Positions 8,001 to 14,016 of a stretch of 14,385 nucleotides of DNA are shown in pieces. The DNA comes from an uncultured Rhodanobacter sp. (GTDB lineage Bacteria; Pseudomonadota; Gammaproteobacteria; Xanthomonadales; Rhodanobacteraceae), in NCBI GenBank assembly GCA_903827735.1, contig CAIKJM010000503.1:1-14385 (forward strand), read 5' to 3'. Below the pieces are notes generated by a model. The model searched no databases and had not been told where the DNA came from. It saw nothing but the letters and a program-made list of their open reading frames with translations. Position numbers and translations under genes: made by a program. How positions within the stretch are numbered: position 1 is the stretch's first letter; each line of letters opens with the position of its first letter.

Positions 8001-8624
8001 GAGCGCCGCAGCCAGAAAATGATTGTTGACGTCACGAAGTAGCAGACCTGAGATAGTCATCAGCGCGTAAAGCACGATGACGCCAATAAACGACGTCAGG
8101 AGTGATCGCGTTAGGGTGGCTATTAGGAAGAGAAGAGCGGATAGGAAAAAGATGTCGGGCGCCACGATGACCCCAAGCCCCCACGCATATCCATGCCAGC
8201 TAACGGGACCTAGGCGCGTCTGGTCTATCCATGGCATCGCTTCTCCTAAGGCAAGGCCAACCGCGCACAGCAAAAGTATCGATAGCGCCGCAAGATAGCC
8301 GGCGGTAAACCGCCCCCCGAGATAAGCAATACGCGATAGCGGAGTAGTGAAAATTAATTCGGCAGTACGTTCGTCGAAATCTCGCAGCGCAGCTCCCGCA
8401 ACGAACAGGGGTACAAGGAACATACTGAAGGCGGTGCAAAAGCTTAGTAACCGCACGATTACCGTCGGCGCATTCCGCAGCACGTTGCCGCTGGCGCCGC
8501 CAATGACGACGGCATCGGTGCTGACCAGCGTAAACGCGAGCGCGCCGAAGACCAGCGCCACGATCCAGAACAGCGGCGCCTTCAGCTGCTGGCGCCATTC
8601 GAATCGGAGGATCTCGAAGAACAT
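5007..8624 (-). CDS. ABC-2 permease fused to periplasmic M1-family zinc peptidase
   Basis: The product has 1205 residues. Residues 1-600 hold two ABC-2-type permease halves. Segments near 17-38, 58-85, 104-127, 150-172, 178-197 and 243-262 form half one, and segments near 326-346, 368-385, 409-430, 446-472, 477-495, 525-546 and 572-590 form half two. Each half opens with a similar amphipathic start (ILRFEW at 5-10; MMRFEV at 313-318). The C-terminal part, about 630-1200, should lie in the periplasm and is an M1-type peptidase: a beta-rich N-domain, then HEVAH at 945-949 with Glu969 as third zinc ligand and Tyr1025 (IHYRKGS) as the likely transition-state Tyr. The third ligand is at x19 rather than the usual x18, and no GxMEN motif is visible. 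The start at 8624 is preceded by ACAGGA; a 64-residue upstream extension is rejected. It follows the ABC ATPase gene by 61 nt, so both form one transporter. The substrate is unknown. Part of the first half has unusually low GC. Confidence 0.9.
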   Translation of the reverse strand: MFFEILRFEWRQQLKAPLFWIVALVFGALAFTLVSTDAVVIGGASGNVLRNAPTVIVRLLSFCTAFSMFLVPLFVAGAALRDFDERTAELIFTTPLSRIAYLGGRFTAGYLAALSILLLCAVGLALGEAMPWIDQTRLGPVSWHGYAWGLGVIVAPDIFFLSALLFLIATLTRSLLTSFIGVIVLYALMTISGLLLRDVNNHFLAAALDPFGARTISIVTRYWSADQSNRQLPSLQGVFLFNRVLWTAVSIAMIGTAFVLFKVDREGIHFSRQKKRAEPPLLRQATEQSTCSLPQKAHLHYTARANLSRLMAMMRFEVSTVLRGAPLLVMLILGVIVLLLVLFLSGQIYGTSTYPVTHQVLENIRGGYQWLLYIIITFYAGEMVWRERSQRSAEVSDAFPLPDWIPLTAKLGALLIVIATFLLVGALVGIGWQLGHSYTHIEPGLYLGSLALDAIPFLLLAVLALFLQVISNNKFLGYLLTIVWLVAQIGFGLLHWDQNLYNYGSAPDTPYSDMNGFGHFLKAALWFDFYWASCAVVLLVLAALFWVRGTGDAWRDRLREARMRLRVPAASALILALLAFVGSGAWIYYNTNVLNHYQSSADKLQQHADYEKRFAKYKDFPQPRITAVKADVDIYPNERKLEIRGQYTLVNKHAAPISELHVNFADPFTVKSVDFAPHETVSEDKSLGYTIYRLKTPLAPGASMTFDFALEYAPRGFTNSPEGEFLAHNGTFFNNSVMPQFGYQTSDQITDRNDRRKYGLSADVPRMPKLGDEQARANTYLSNDADWISFDTTVSTSADQIAVAPGYLQKEWTLNGRHYFHYSMHQDANTKNSADQPMLPLFAYLSARYAVKHEQSKGVDISVYYNPAHAWNVDRMIQGAKDALDYYDANYTPYQFHQLRILEFPNYSSFAQSFANTIPFSESIGFIADLRDTSKIDYVYYVTAHEVAHQWWAHQVIGANMQGSTMLSESLAQYSALMVMKQKYGATQMRKFLKYELDAYLAGRGTEKVAEEPLAKVENQQYIHYRKGSLVFYALQDYVGEAVLNKMLKQFLIDKGFQQPPYTTSKEFMDALGRAVDSKWKPLLDDLFWNITLYDNRITDATAKKLPDGQYQVTMKVHAGKVYVDGTGRETDAPPDTPIEIGVFAAPAHAGLDGKPLYLQKRMLPSGDSTITVTVDGKPFDAGIDPYNELIDRVSADNRRPVSLQ

Positions 8625-8630
8625 CAATGT

Positions 8631-8634
8631 TCCT
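8631..8634 (-). promoter_or_regulatory. Ribosome binding site AGGA for the permease-peptidase gene
   Basis: On the - strand, ACAGGA ends 6 nt before the ATG at 8624. It decides for the short N-terminus beginning MFFEILRFEW, which is the usual start of an ABC-2 permease, against an upstream start at 8816 inside the ATPase gene. Confidence 0.65.
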
Positions 8635-8685
8635 GTCGCTTTGGGGCCGTTGGCGGCGAAATAAAGACGCGAAAAAGCGGAAGCA

Positions 8686-9573
8686 TCAAGCGGCCTTCGC
8701 CACGGCGCCCTGCGCACGCAGCCTTCCGAAATAAACGTCTTCCAGATCGGGCGCGACGGCCTCGAAACCCTCGCCTGGCTGTGACTCGGCCAGCACGTGC
8801 AGCACGGTGCGGCCACCGGCCAGTCGGGTCGACAGAATATTCATGCGCGCGCGATAGCCATCCAGTTCGGCCTTGTCGATACTGCGCCGCCAAACGCGGC
8901 CGTCGAGCGAGCGGATTGCTTCCATCGGCTCGCCGCTGAGCAGCAGCTGGCCCTGCGCGATGATCGCCATGCGCGGGCACAGGTCGGTGACGTCCTCCAC
9001 GATATGCGTGGAAAGAATCACCACCACGCGTTCGCCGATCTCCGCCAGCAGGTTGAGAAAGCGGTTGCGCTCCTCCGGGTCGAGCCCGGCGGTGGGCTCG
9101 TCGACGATCACCAGCCGCGGGTCGCCGATCAGCGCCTGGGCGATGCCGAAGCGCTGGCGCATGCCGCCGGAGTAGGTGCCGAGCTTGCGCTTGCGCACGT
9201 CCCACAGGTTGACCTGGCGCAGCAGCGACTCGACCAGCTCGCGCCGCTCGGCTTTGACCGTGACGCCTTTCAACACGGCGAAGTGATCGAGCATTGCCTC
9301 CGCCGATACCTTCGGATACACGCCGAACTCCTGCGGCAGATAGCCGAGCTTGCGCCGCGTGGCCTGCTTGTCGGCCAGCAGATCGACGCCGTCGAGCGTG
9401 ATGCTGCCCGCGTCCGGATCCTGCAGCGTGGCGATGGTACGCATCAGCGACGACTTGCCCGCGCCGTTGGGGCCGAGCAATCCGAACATGCCGTGCGGAA
9501 TCTCCAGCGACACGCCGCGCAGCGCACGCACGCCGTTGGCGTAGGTTTTTGACAGGTCGCGAATGATCAACAT
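8686..9573 (-). CDS. ABC transporter ATP-binding protein, partner of the permease-peptidase
   Basis: The product has 295 residues and is a single nucleotide-binding domain with a C-terminal extension. Walker A is GPNGAGKS at 34-41, the Q-loop Gln is at 81 (LGYLPQEFGVYP), the signature is YSGGM at 134-138, Walker B is LVIVDEP at 154-160 with catalytic Glu159, the D-loop is at 163-166 and the switch His is at 190 (LSTHIVED). The extension of about 90 residues ends in DLEDVYFGRL, a common ending of export-type ABC-2 ATPases of the CcmA/NatA type. It would bind the cytoplasmic face of the permease encoded 61 nt downstream and power it. The start at 9573 is chosen because AAGGA stands 8 nt before it and the protein then begins MLIIRDLSKTY, the typical first strand. 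An in-frame start at 9642 would add 23 residues without family character. Confidence 0.93.
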   Translation of the reverse strand: MLIIRDLSKTYANGVRALRGVSLEIPHGMFGLLGPNGAGKSSLMRTIATLQDPDAGSITLDGVDLLADKQATRRKLGYLPQEFGVYPKVSAEAMLDHFAVLKGVTVKAERRELVESLLRQVNLWDVRKRKLGTYSGGMRQRFGIAQALIGDPRLVIVDEPTAGLDPEERNRFLNLLAEIGERVVVILSTHIVEDVTDLCPRMAIIAQGQLLLSGEPMEAIRSLDGRVWRRSIDKAELDGYRARMNILSTRLAGGRTVLHVLAESQPGEGFEAVAPDLEDVYFGRLRAQGAVAKAA

Positions 9574-9814
9574 GCTTGGCTTCCTTGGCCCGCCGCGCAG
9601 TGTGCGCGTGACGGCGATAGTGAGTTCAGCGTAGGGCATCAATCGAGGCTTTGCGTGCGCTCAAGGTCATGCATACGCGCGCGCATGGTAGCTGTCTTCA
9701 GGCTCCGATAACGCTGTCAAGGCAGACGGACTGCGCAGGCGTTCGTTATGATGGTGGCCTTGCCCGCGACCGCCATCCCCAGGCGGCACGCCATCGCCAT
9801 TTGTAGGAGTCCCC
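9574..9814. promoter_or_regulatory. Divergent intergenic region between ABC operon and aceF
   Basis: This 241-nt region must hold the promoters of both the leftward ABC operon and the rightward aceF-lpdA operon. AAGGA on the - strand at 9582-9586 serves the ATPase gene; AGGAG at 9805-9809 serves aceF, 5 nt before its ATG. A purine/pyrimidine-alternating stretch around 9670-9687 is enclosed by CATGC (9668-9672) and GCATG (9683-9687), a weak inverted repeat that could be an operator. For aceF, a -10-like TATGAT is found at 9747-9752. No PdhR-type palindrome (AATTGGT with its mirror) was found. Confidence 0.5.
9747..9752 (+). promoter_or_regulatory. Possible -10 element for aceF
   Basis: TATGAT differs from TATAAT in one base and lies 63 nt before the aceF start. 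No acceptable -35 hexamer is found 16-19 nt upstream, and there is no extended -10 TG, so this is only a candidate. Confidence 0.3.
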
Positions 9815-11200
9815 ATGGCTGATCTGAAAGAAGCCCGCGTTCCCGATATCGGTCAGTCCGACGTCCCGGTGATTGAAGTACTGGTCAAAGCCGGTGATCG
9901 CGTCGAAAAAGAGCAAAGCCTGATTACGCTGGAATCGGACAAGGCCACCATGGAAGTCCCCGCGCCGTTTGCCGGCACGGTGAAGGAAGTGAAGGTCAAG
10001 GTGGGCGACGAGGTGGGCGAGGGCACGCTGATCGCTACCATCGAAGCCGATGACGCGGGTTCGCAAGCCGCTGCACCCGCCAAGGCCGCCGCGCCGGTCC
10101 AGGCCGAGGCACCGAAGGCCGAGCCGAAAAAGGCGGATGAAAAGCCGGTTGAAGAGACCAAGCCGGTGGCCGAAAAGCCCGCCCCGATCGGCGGTCGCGC
10201 CGTGCTGCCGGGCAATGCGCCCGAGGGCGATGCGGCTCCGAGCGCGCGTCCGCCGCTGGACGCCACCATTGTGATGCCCGGCGACGCGCCGTATGCGAGC
10301 CCGGCGATCCGCGCGTTCGCGCGCGAACTGGGCGTGGACATCGCCCAGGTCAAGGGCAGCGGCCGCGGCGGCCGCATCCAGCGCGAGGACGTCAGCGATT
10401 ACGTGAAGCACGCGCTGGCGTCGGGCGCGCGTCCGGTTGTGGGCAACGCCTCGGCCTCTGCCGGCGGCCTCAACCTGCTGCCCTGGCCGAAGATCGACTT
10501 CTCCAAATTCGGCGAGATCGAGGAAAGACCGCTCTCGCGCATCCAGAAGATTTCCGGCGCCAACCTAGCGCGCAACTGGGCAATGATTCCGCACGTCACC
10601 CAGCACGACGATGCCGACATCACCGAGCTGGAAGCCTTCCGCAAGAAGCTCGGCGAAGAGAACAAGGATCTGAAGGTCACCCCGCTGGTGTTCCAGATCA
10701 AGGCGGTGGTTGCAGCTCTGAAGCAGTTTCCGCAGTTCAACGCCTCGCTGGACGAGTCCGGTGAAAAACTCATTCTGAAAAAATATTTCCATATCGGCAT
10801 CGCGGTCGACACGCCCGACGGCCTGGTCGTGCCGGTGATTCGCGATTGCGACAAGAAGGGCCTGCTCGACCTGGCGCGCGAACTGGGCGAGATCTCGAAA
10901 AAGGCGCGCGAAAAGAAGCTCGGCCCGGCGGAAATGTCGGGCGGCTGTTTCTCAATCAGTTCGCTGGGCGGCATCGGTGGCACCGGCTTTACGCCGATCG
11001 TCAACGCGCCGGAGGTGGCCATCCTGGGCGTCTCCAAGGCCGCGATGAAGCCGGTCTGGAACGGCAAGGAATTCGCGCCGCGCCTGCTGCTGCCGCTGTC
11101 GCTGAGCTACGACCATCGCGTCATCGACGGCGCGCTGGCCGCGCGCTTCGCGGCGTTCCTGGCGACTCAGCTGGGTGATATTCGCCGCCTGCTGCTCTGA
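9815..11200 (+). CDS. aceF: Pyruvate dehydrogenase E2, dihydrolipoamide acetyltransferase
   Basis: The product has 461 residues. It transfers acetyl groups from E1 to CoA and forms the core of the pyruvate dehydrogenase complex in the cytoplasm. One lipoyl domain covers about 1-78, with the modified Lys at 43 in ESDKATME. A flexible Ala/Pro/Lys-rich linker runs from 80 to 150. The peripheral-subunit-binding domain is at about 160-197 (YASPAIRAFARELGVD, GSGRGGRI). After a short linker the catalytic domain covers about 235-461, with LSYDHRVIDG at 430-439 giving catalytic His434 and Asp438. Having a single lipoyl domain makes it shorter than E. coli AceF, which has three. The start is supported by AGGAG 5 nt upstream. 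lpdA follows 131 nt downstream on the same strand; aceE is not here. The catalytic end identifies an acetyltransferase of the AceF type rather than SucB, mainly by context and the linker; moderately sure of this. Confidence 0.93.
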   Translation: MADLKEARVPDIGQSDVPVIEVLVKAGDRVEKEQSLITLESDKATMEVPAPFAGTVKEVKVKVGDEVGEGTLIATIEADDAGSQAAAPAKAAAPVQAEAPKAEPKKADEKPVEETKPVAEKPAPIGGRAVLPGNAPEGDAAPSARPPLDATIVMPGDAPYASPAIRAFARELGVDIAQVKGSGRGGRIQREDVSDYVKHALASGARPVVGNASASAGGLNLLPWPKIDFSKFGEIEERPLSRIQKISGANLARNWAMIPHVTQHDDADITELEAFRKKLGEENKDLKVTPLVFQIKAVVAALKQFPQFNASLDESGEKLILKKYFHIGIAVDTPDGLVVPVIRDCDKKGLLDLARELGEISKKAREKKLGPAEMSGGCFSISSLGGIGGTGFTPIVNAPEVAILGVSKAAMKPVWNGKEFAPRLLLPLSLSYDHRVIDGALAARFAAFLATQLGDIRRLLL

Positions 11201-11205
11201 CGTAT

Positions 11206-11232
11206 TGGCGCCTCTCCGGCGGGGAGGCGCCA
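11206..11232 (+). other. Strong hairpin between aceF and lpdA
   Basis: TGGCGCCTC at 11206-11214 pairs perfectly with GAGGCGCCA at 11224-11232, and two further inner C-G pairs are possible past a bulged T. It begins 6 nt after the aceF stop. No run of T follows, so it is not a classic intrinsic terminator. It could protect the aceF message 3' end, mark a processing site or reduce read-through into lpdA. Confidence 0.65.
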
Positions 11233-11317
11233 GGGTGAGAGCGATCGGTCGACCGCCTCCTGCCTGTGCCGTACCCATACTCTAGCTACGCGCCGTTCGT
11301 GCCGCGAGCGACTAAAG

Positions 11318-11322
11318 AAGGA
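11318..11322 (+). promoter_or_regulatory. Ribosome binding site AAGGA for lpdA
   Basis: AAGGA lies 9 nt before the ATG at 11332 and fixes the start at MANTIEIKVP, the normal first strand of a lipoyl domain. An in-frame upstream start at 11266 would add 22 residues unlike that domain. Confidence 0.75.
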
Positions 11323-11331
11323 TGCTCTCCC

Positions 11332-13161
11332 ATGGCCAACACCATCGAAATCAAAGTCCCCGACATCGGCGGAAACGGCAGCGTGCCGGTCATCGAAATT
11401 CTGGTGCAGGTCGGTGACACGGTGACCAAGGAACAGAGCCTGGTGACGCTGGAATCGGACAAGGCGACGATGGAGATTCCGACCAGCGTCGCGGGCGTCA
11501 TCAAGGAGATCAAGCTCAAGGTTGGCGACGAGGTTTCCGAAGGCAGCGTGATTGCCATCGTCGAGACGGCGGCCGATGCCACCGCAGCTCCGGAAGCTGC
11601 CCCGTCCGAGGCGCCCAAACAGGTTGCCCCGAAAGCCGAGCCGAGCAAGACCGAGGCGCCCAAAGCTGCGCCTTCGGCTTCGACCGCCGCTAACAGCAGT
11701 AAGCCGACCGCGCCAGCACAGAAAGCCGCCGGTGAATCCGGTCGCAAGGCCGATATCGAATGCAAACTCGTCGTGCTGGGCTCCGGTCCGGGCGGCTATA
11801 CCGCGGCGTTTCGCGCGGCGGATCTTGGCGTCGACACCGTGCTGGTCGAGCGCCATGCCACGCTCGGGGGCGTCTGCCTCAACGTCGGCTGCATTCCATC
11901 CAAGGCCTTGCTGCACGCCGCTGCGGTGATCGACGAAGCCGAGGCGATGGCCGCGCACGGCATCACCTTCGGCAAGCCGACCATTGAGATCGACAAGCTG
12001 CGCGAGTTCAAGACCAAGGTGGTGGGCAAGCTCACCGGCGGCCTCACGTCGATGGCCAAGCAGCGCAAGGTGCGCACGGTCGAGGGAGTGGGCGCATTCA
12101 TTTCGCCGAACGAATTGGAAGTCCAAACGAAAGATGGCACGAAGCTGATCCGCTTCGAGAACGCCATCATTGCAGCTGGCTCGCAGTCGGTGAAACTTCC
12201 CTCGTTCCCCTGGGACGACGAGCGGATCATCGATTCTACCGGCGCACTCGAACTGAAGGACGTGCCGAAGAAGCTGCTCGTCGTCGGCGGCGGCATCATC
12301 GGCCTGGAAATGGCCACCGTGTATTCGGCGCTGGGCAGCGAAGTGACCGTAGTCGAGTTCATGGATCAGCTGATCCCCGGCGCCGACGCCGACCTGATCA
12401 AGCCGCTGGCGCAGCGCATGAGCAAGCGGCTCAAGGGCATCCATCTCAAGACCAAGGTGGTCGAGGCCAAGGCGACCAAGAAAGGCATCGAAGTGACTTA
12501 CGAGGGCGACAGCGTGCCGGAAACGACGCTGTTCGACCGCGTGCTGGTCTCGGTAGGCCGCTCGCCCAACGGCAGCAAGATCGGCGCCGACAAGGCCGGT
12601 GTCAGCGTCAGCGAGCGTGGCTTCATCACCGTCGACCAGCAGATGCGCACCAACGTGCCGCACATCTTCGCCATCGGCGATCTGGTCGGCCAGCCGATGC
12701 TGGCACACAAGGCTACGCATGAGGCCAAGGTTGCCGCCGAAGTGGTGGCAGGGCACAAGAGCTACTTCGACGCGCGGGTGATTCCGTCGGTGGCGTACAC
12801 CGACCCGGAAATCGCCTGGGTCGGCGTCAGCGAGCGCGAGGCGAAAGAAAAAGGCCTAAAGGTAGGCGTGGCGAAATTTCCCTGGGCCGCCAGCGGGCGC
12901 GCCATCGGCAACGATCGCACCGAGGGCTTCACCAAGCTGCTGTTCGATGAAGAAACCCATCGCATCGTCGGCGGCGGCATCGTCGGCCAGCACGCCGGCG
13001 ACCTGATTTCCGAAGTGACGCTGGCGATCGAGATGGGCAGCGAGGCGACCGACATCGGAATGACCATCCACCCGCACCCGACGCTCAGCGAGTCCGTCGG
13101 CATGGCCGCGGAAATCTACGACGGCACGATCACCGATTTGTACATGCCCAAGAAAAAATAG
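11332..13161 (+). CDS. lpdA: Dihydrolipoyl dehydrogenase (E3) with N-terminal lipoyl domain
   Basis: The product has 609 residues, about 130 more than a plain E3. The extra part is a complete lipoyl domain at about 1-80 with lipoyl Lys44 in ESDKATME, joined by an Ala/Pro/Lys linker (81-140). The E3 part then shows the FAD-binding VVLGSGPGGYTAAF at 147-160, the redox disulfide Cys182-Cys187 in GGVCLNVGCIPSK, a second nucleotide site VVGGGIIGLE for NAD, the FAD contact IFAIGDLVG, and the C-terminal HPHPTLSE with catalytic His582 and Glu587. It reoxidises dihydrolipoamide on E2, reducing NAD. E3 proteins with their own lipoyl domain are known in Neisseria and some other beta- and gammaproteobacteria. 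It is the second gene of the aceF cluster, so it serves pyruvate dehydrogenase, perhaps also other 2-oxoacid dehydrogenases. The next gene starts 10 nt after its stop. Confidence 0.94.
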   Translation: MANTIEIKVPDIGGNGSVPVIEILVQVGDTVTKEQSLVTLESDKATMEIPTSVAGVIKEIKLKVGDEVSEGSVIAIVETAADATAAPEAAPSEAPKQVAPKAEPSKTEAPKAAPSASTAANSSKPTAPAQKAAGESGRKADIECKLVVLGSGPGGYTAAFRAADLGVDTVLVERHATLGGVCLNVGCIPSKALLHAAAVIDEAEAMAAHGITFGKPTIEIDKLREFKTKVVGKLTGGLTSMAKQRKVRTVEGVGAFISPNELEVQTKDGTKLIRFENAIIAAGSQSVKLPSFPWDDERIIDSTGALELKDVPKKLLVVGGGIIGLEMATVYSALGSEVTVVEFMDQLIPGADADLIKPLAQRMSKRLKGIHLKTKVVEAKATKKGIEVTYEGDSVPETTLFDRVLVSVGRSPNGSKIGADKAGVSVSERGFITVDQQMRTNVPHIFAIGDLVGQPMLAHKATHEAKVAAEVVAGHKSYFDARVIPSVAYTDPEIAWVGVSEREAKEKGLKVGVAKFPWAASGRAIGNDRTEGFTKLLFDEETHRIVGGGIVGQHAGDLISEVTLAIEMGSEATDIGMTIHPHPTLSESVGMAAEIYDGTITDLYMPKKK

Positions 13162-13163
13162 GA
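13160..13163 (+). promoter_or_regulatory. Ribosome binding site AGGA overlapping the lpdA stop
   Basis: AGGA begins inside the lpdA TAG stop and lies 8 nt before the GTG at 13172. This places translation of the DUF6624 gene directly after lpdA and suggests coupling. Confidence 0.55.
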
Positions 13164-13171
13164 ATTTTCCT

Positions 13172-13765
13172 GTGGCACGTCGTTCGATTTTTCGTGCTGT
13201 CTTACTGGCTACCTCTATCGTCGCGTCACACGCCAGTGACGCCGTTCACGCGCCAATTGAACAGCGTTGTCCAGGTTTGTCCGCATGGGAAAGCGCTCAC
13301 CCGCAATGGTCAGAGAACAATCAGGCGGCACGCCTTACGGCGGCTTTTGGAAAGCCGACTAATCCTCAGTTACGCCGGCAACTTTTGGCTATGGTGAAGC
13401 CCGATCAAGCTGCACGAGAGGCTGTCGCAAAGTCGGGCTTTCAATCACAGGATGCTCTCAAGAAAATGTTGGCGGTCGATGCTAAAAATCTGGCGGCATT
13501 CAACCCGATCATCCAGCGGCAGGGATTTCCGAAGCCCTCGCAAGTCGGCGTCGACGGGTTCAAGGCCGCGTTCCTGCTGATTCAACACGCTGATCTAGAC
13601 CCGGTGCTGCAGTCGCAGGTTTTGCCTCAGCTGGTGGCGCTTCATGATCAAGGGATGATCAGTGGAAGCGGTGTGGCTTTACTGACTGATCGCGTATTGC
13701 GCGCACAGGGCAAGCCCCAGCGCTATGGAAGTCAGTTCGATCAGGATACCGATGTTCAAGCATGA
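13172..13765 (+). CDS. Exported DUF6624-type protein, C-terminus cut by a frameshift
   Basis: The open frame gives 197 residues from a GTG start with AGGA 8 nt upstream. Residues 1-26 look like a signal peptide (MARRSIFRAVLLATSIVASH, cleavage possibly after SHA or VHA), so the product should be periplasmic. The region 105-190 matches the core of DUF6624: GFPKPSQVGVDGFKAAFLLIQHAD at 118-141 with the characteristic IQHAD, then a helix, SGVALLTDRVL and GKPQRYGSQF at 180-189. Family members usually continue with a D-x-RR-x-x-x-x-LPP stretch. Here that stretch exists but in another frame (13762-13893), so the last 8 residues after QFDQ are probably out of step. The gene starts 10 nt after lpdA, so it is transcribed with it; no link to pyruvate oxidation is known. 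The molecular role of the family is unknown. Confidence 0.65.
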   Translation: MARRSIFRAVLLATSIVASHASDAVHAPIEQRCPGLSAWESAHPQWSENNQAARLTAAFGKPTNPQLRRQLLAMVKPDQAAREAVAKSGFQSQDALKKMLAVDAKNLAAFNPIIQRQGFPKPSQVGVDGFKAAFLLIQHADLDPVLQSQVLPQLVALHDQGMISGSGVALLTDRVLRAQGKPQRYGSQFDQDTDVQA

Positions 13766-13893
13766 AACTTCAACCGACTGAAGATATGGCGAATCTGGAC
13801 AAACGCCGTGCAGCAATGGACTTGCCGCCTATGGTCGATTACGCATGCATGATGTCGGCTTATACGGGAAAGAAAATCAAGCTGGAGCCCTGA
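13762..13893 (+). pseudogene. Displaced C-terminal end of the DUF6624 gene (-1 frame)
   Basis: Starting at the ATG that overlaps the preceding stop (ATGA at 13762-13765), the frame encodes 43 residues: MKLQPTEDMANLDKRRAA, then MDLPPMVDYACMM and a basic end. NLDKRRAAMDLPPMVDY is what is expected after RYGSQF in DUF6624 proteins, which typically carry V/L-D-x-RR-x-x-x-G-LPP-x-x-x-Y. Joining the two frames gives about 240 residues of uninterrupted family sequence. No slippery heptamer such as A-AAA-AAG is seen near 13740-13765. The likely causes are a one-base loss, a sequencing error, or re-initiation at the overlapping ATG. Too short to be found by length alone. Confidence 0.6.
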
Positions 13894-14016
13894 CGGGTGA
13901 GCTTACTCTGCGCTGGGCGTCCCACTCCCGATGCGATGCGCGAAGCGTTTGCCGTCTACCGCTGCTAAGGTTCCCCTCATTCGAGATACGCAAGCTGAGG
14001 CGTCATCCGGCGACCT
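13894..14016. other. Convergent gap with no feature seen
   Basis: This 123-nt gap lies between the DUF6624 remnant and the convergent GIY-YIG gene. I found no hairpin with a T run for either strand and no gene. Short open frames crossing it have no ribosome site. Confidence 0.4.

Noticed and set aside
8625..8816. 64-residue N-terminal extension of the permease-peptidase
   Set aside because: It would overlap the ATPase gene by over 100 nt and encodes a Cys/Arg/Pro-rich stretch unlike a permease start; a ribosome site and a typical start exist at 8624.
8797..9552. 251-codon open frame on the + strand opposite the ABC ATPase gene
   Set aside because: Antisense to a gene with all ABC ATPase motifs; no recognisable domain and no ribosome site.
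9692..9720. Perfect TTGACA on the - strand (9720-9715) as promoter of the ABC operon
   Set aside because: At 16-18 nt spacing the -10 place reads AGACAG or similar; the nearest TACCAT is 24 nt away, so no credible promoter pair.
11201..11240. Intrinsic terminator after aceF
   Set aside because: The stem is strong, but the following bases are GGGTGAGAG with no T tract.
11167..12756. 529-codon open frame on the - strand opposite lpdA
   Set aside because: It lies fully under the well-identified E3 gene; its His/Leu/Arg/Gly-rich product is typical of reading GC-rich coding DNA backwards.
13740..13765. Programmed -1 ribosomal frameshift in the DUF6624 gene
   Set aside because: No X-XXY-YYZ slippery heptamer is present in the overlap, and no stimulating hairpin is evident directly downstream.
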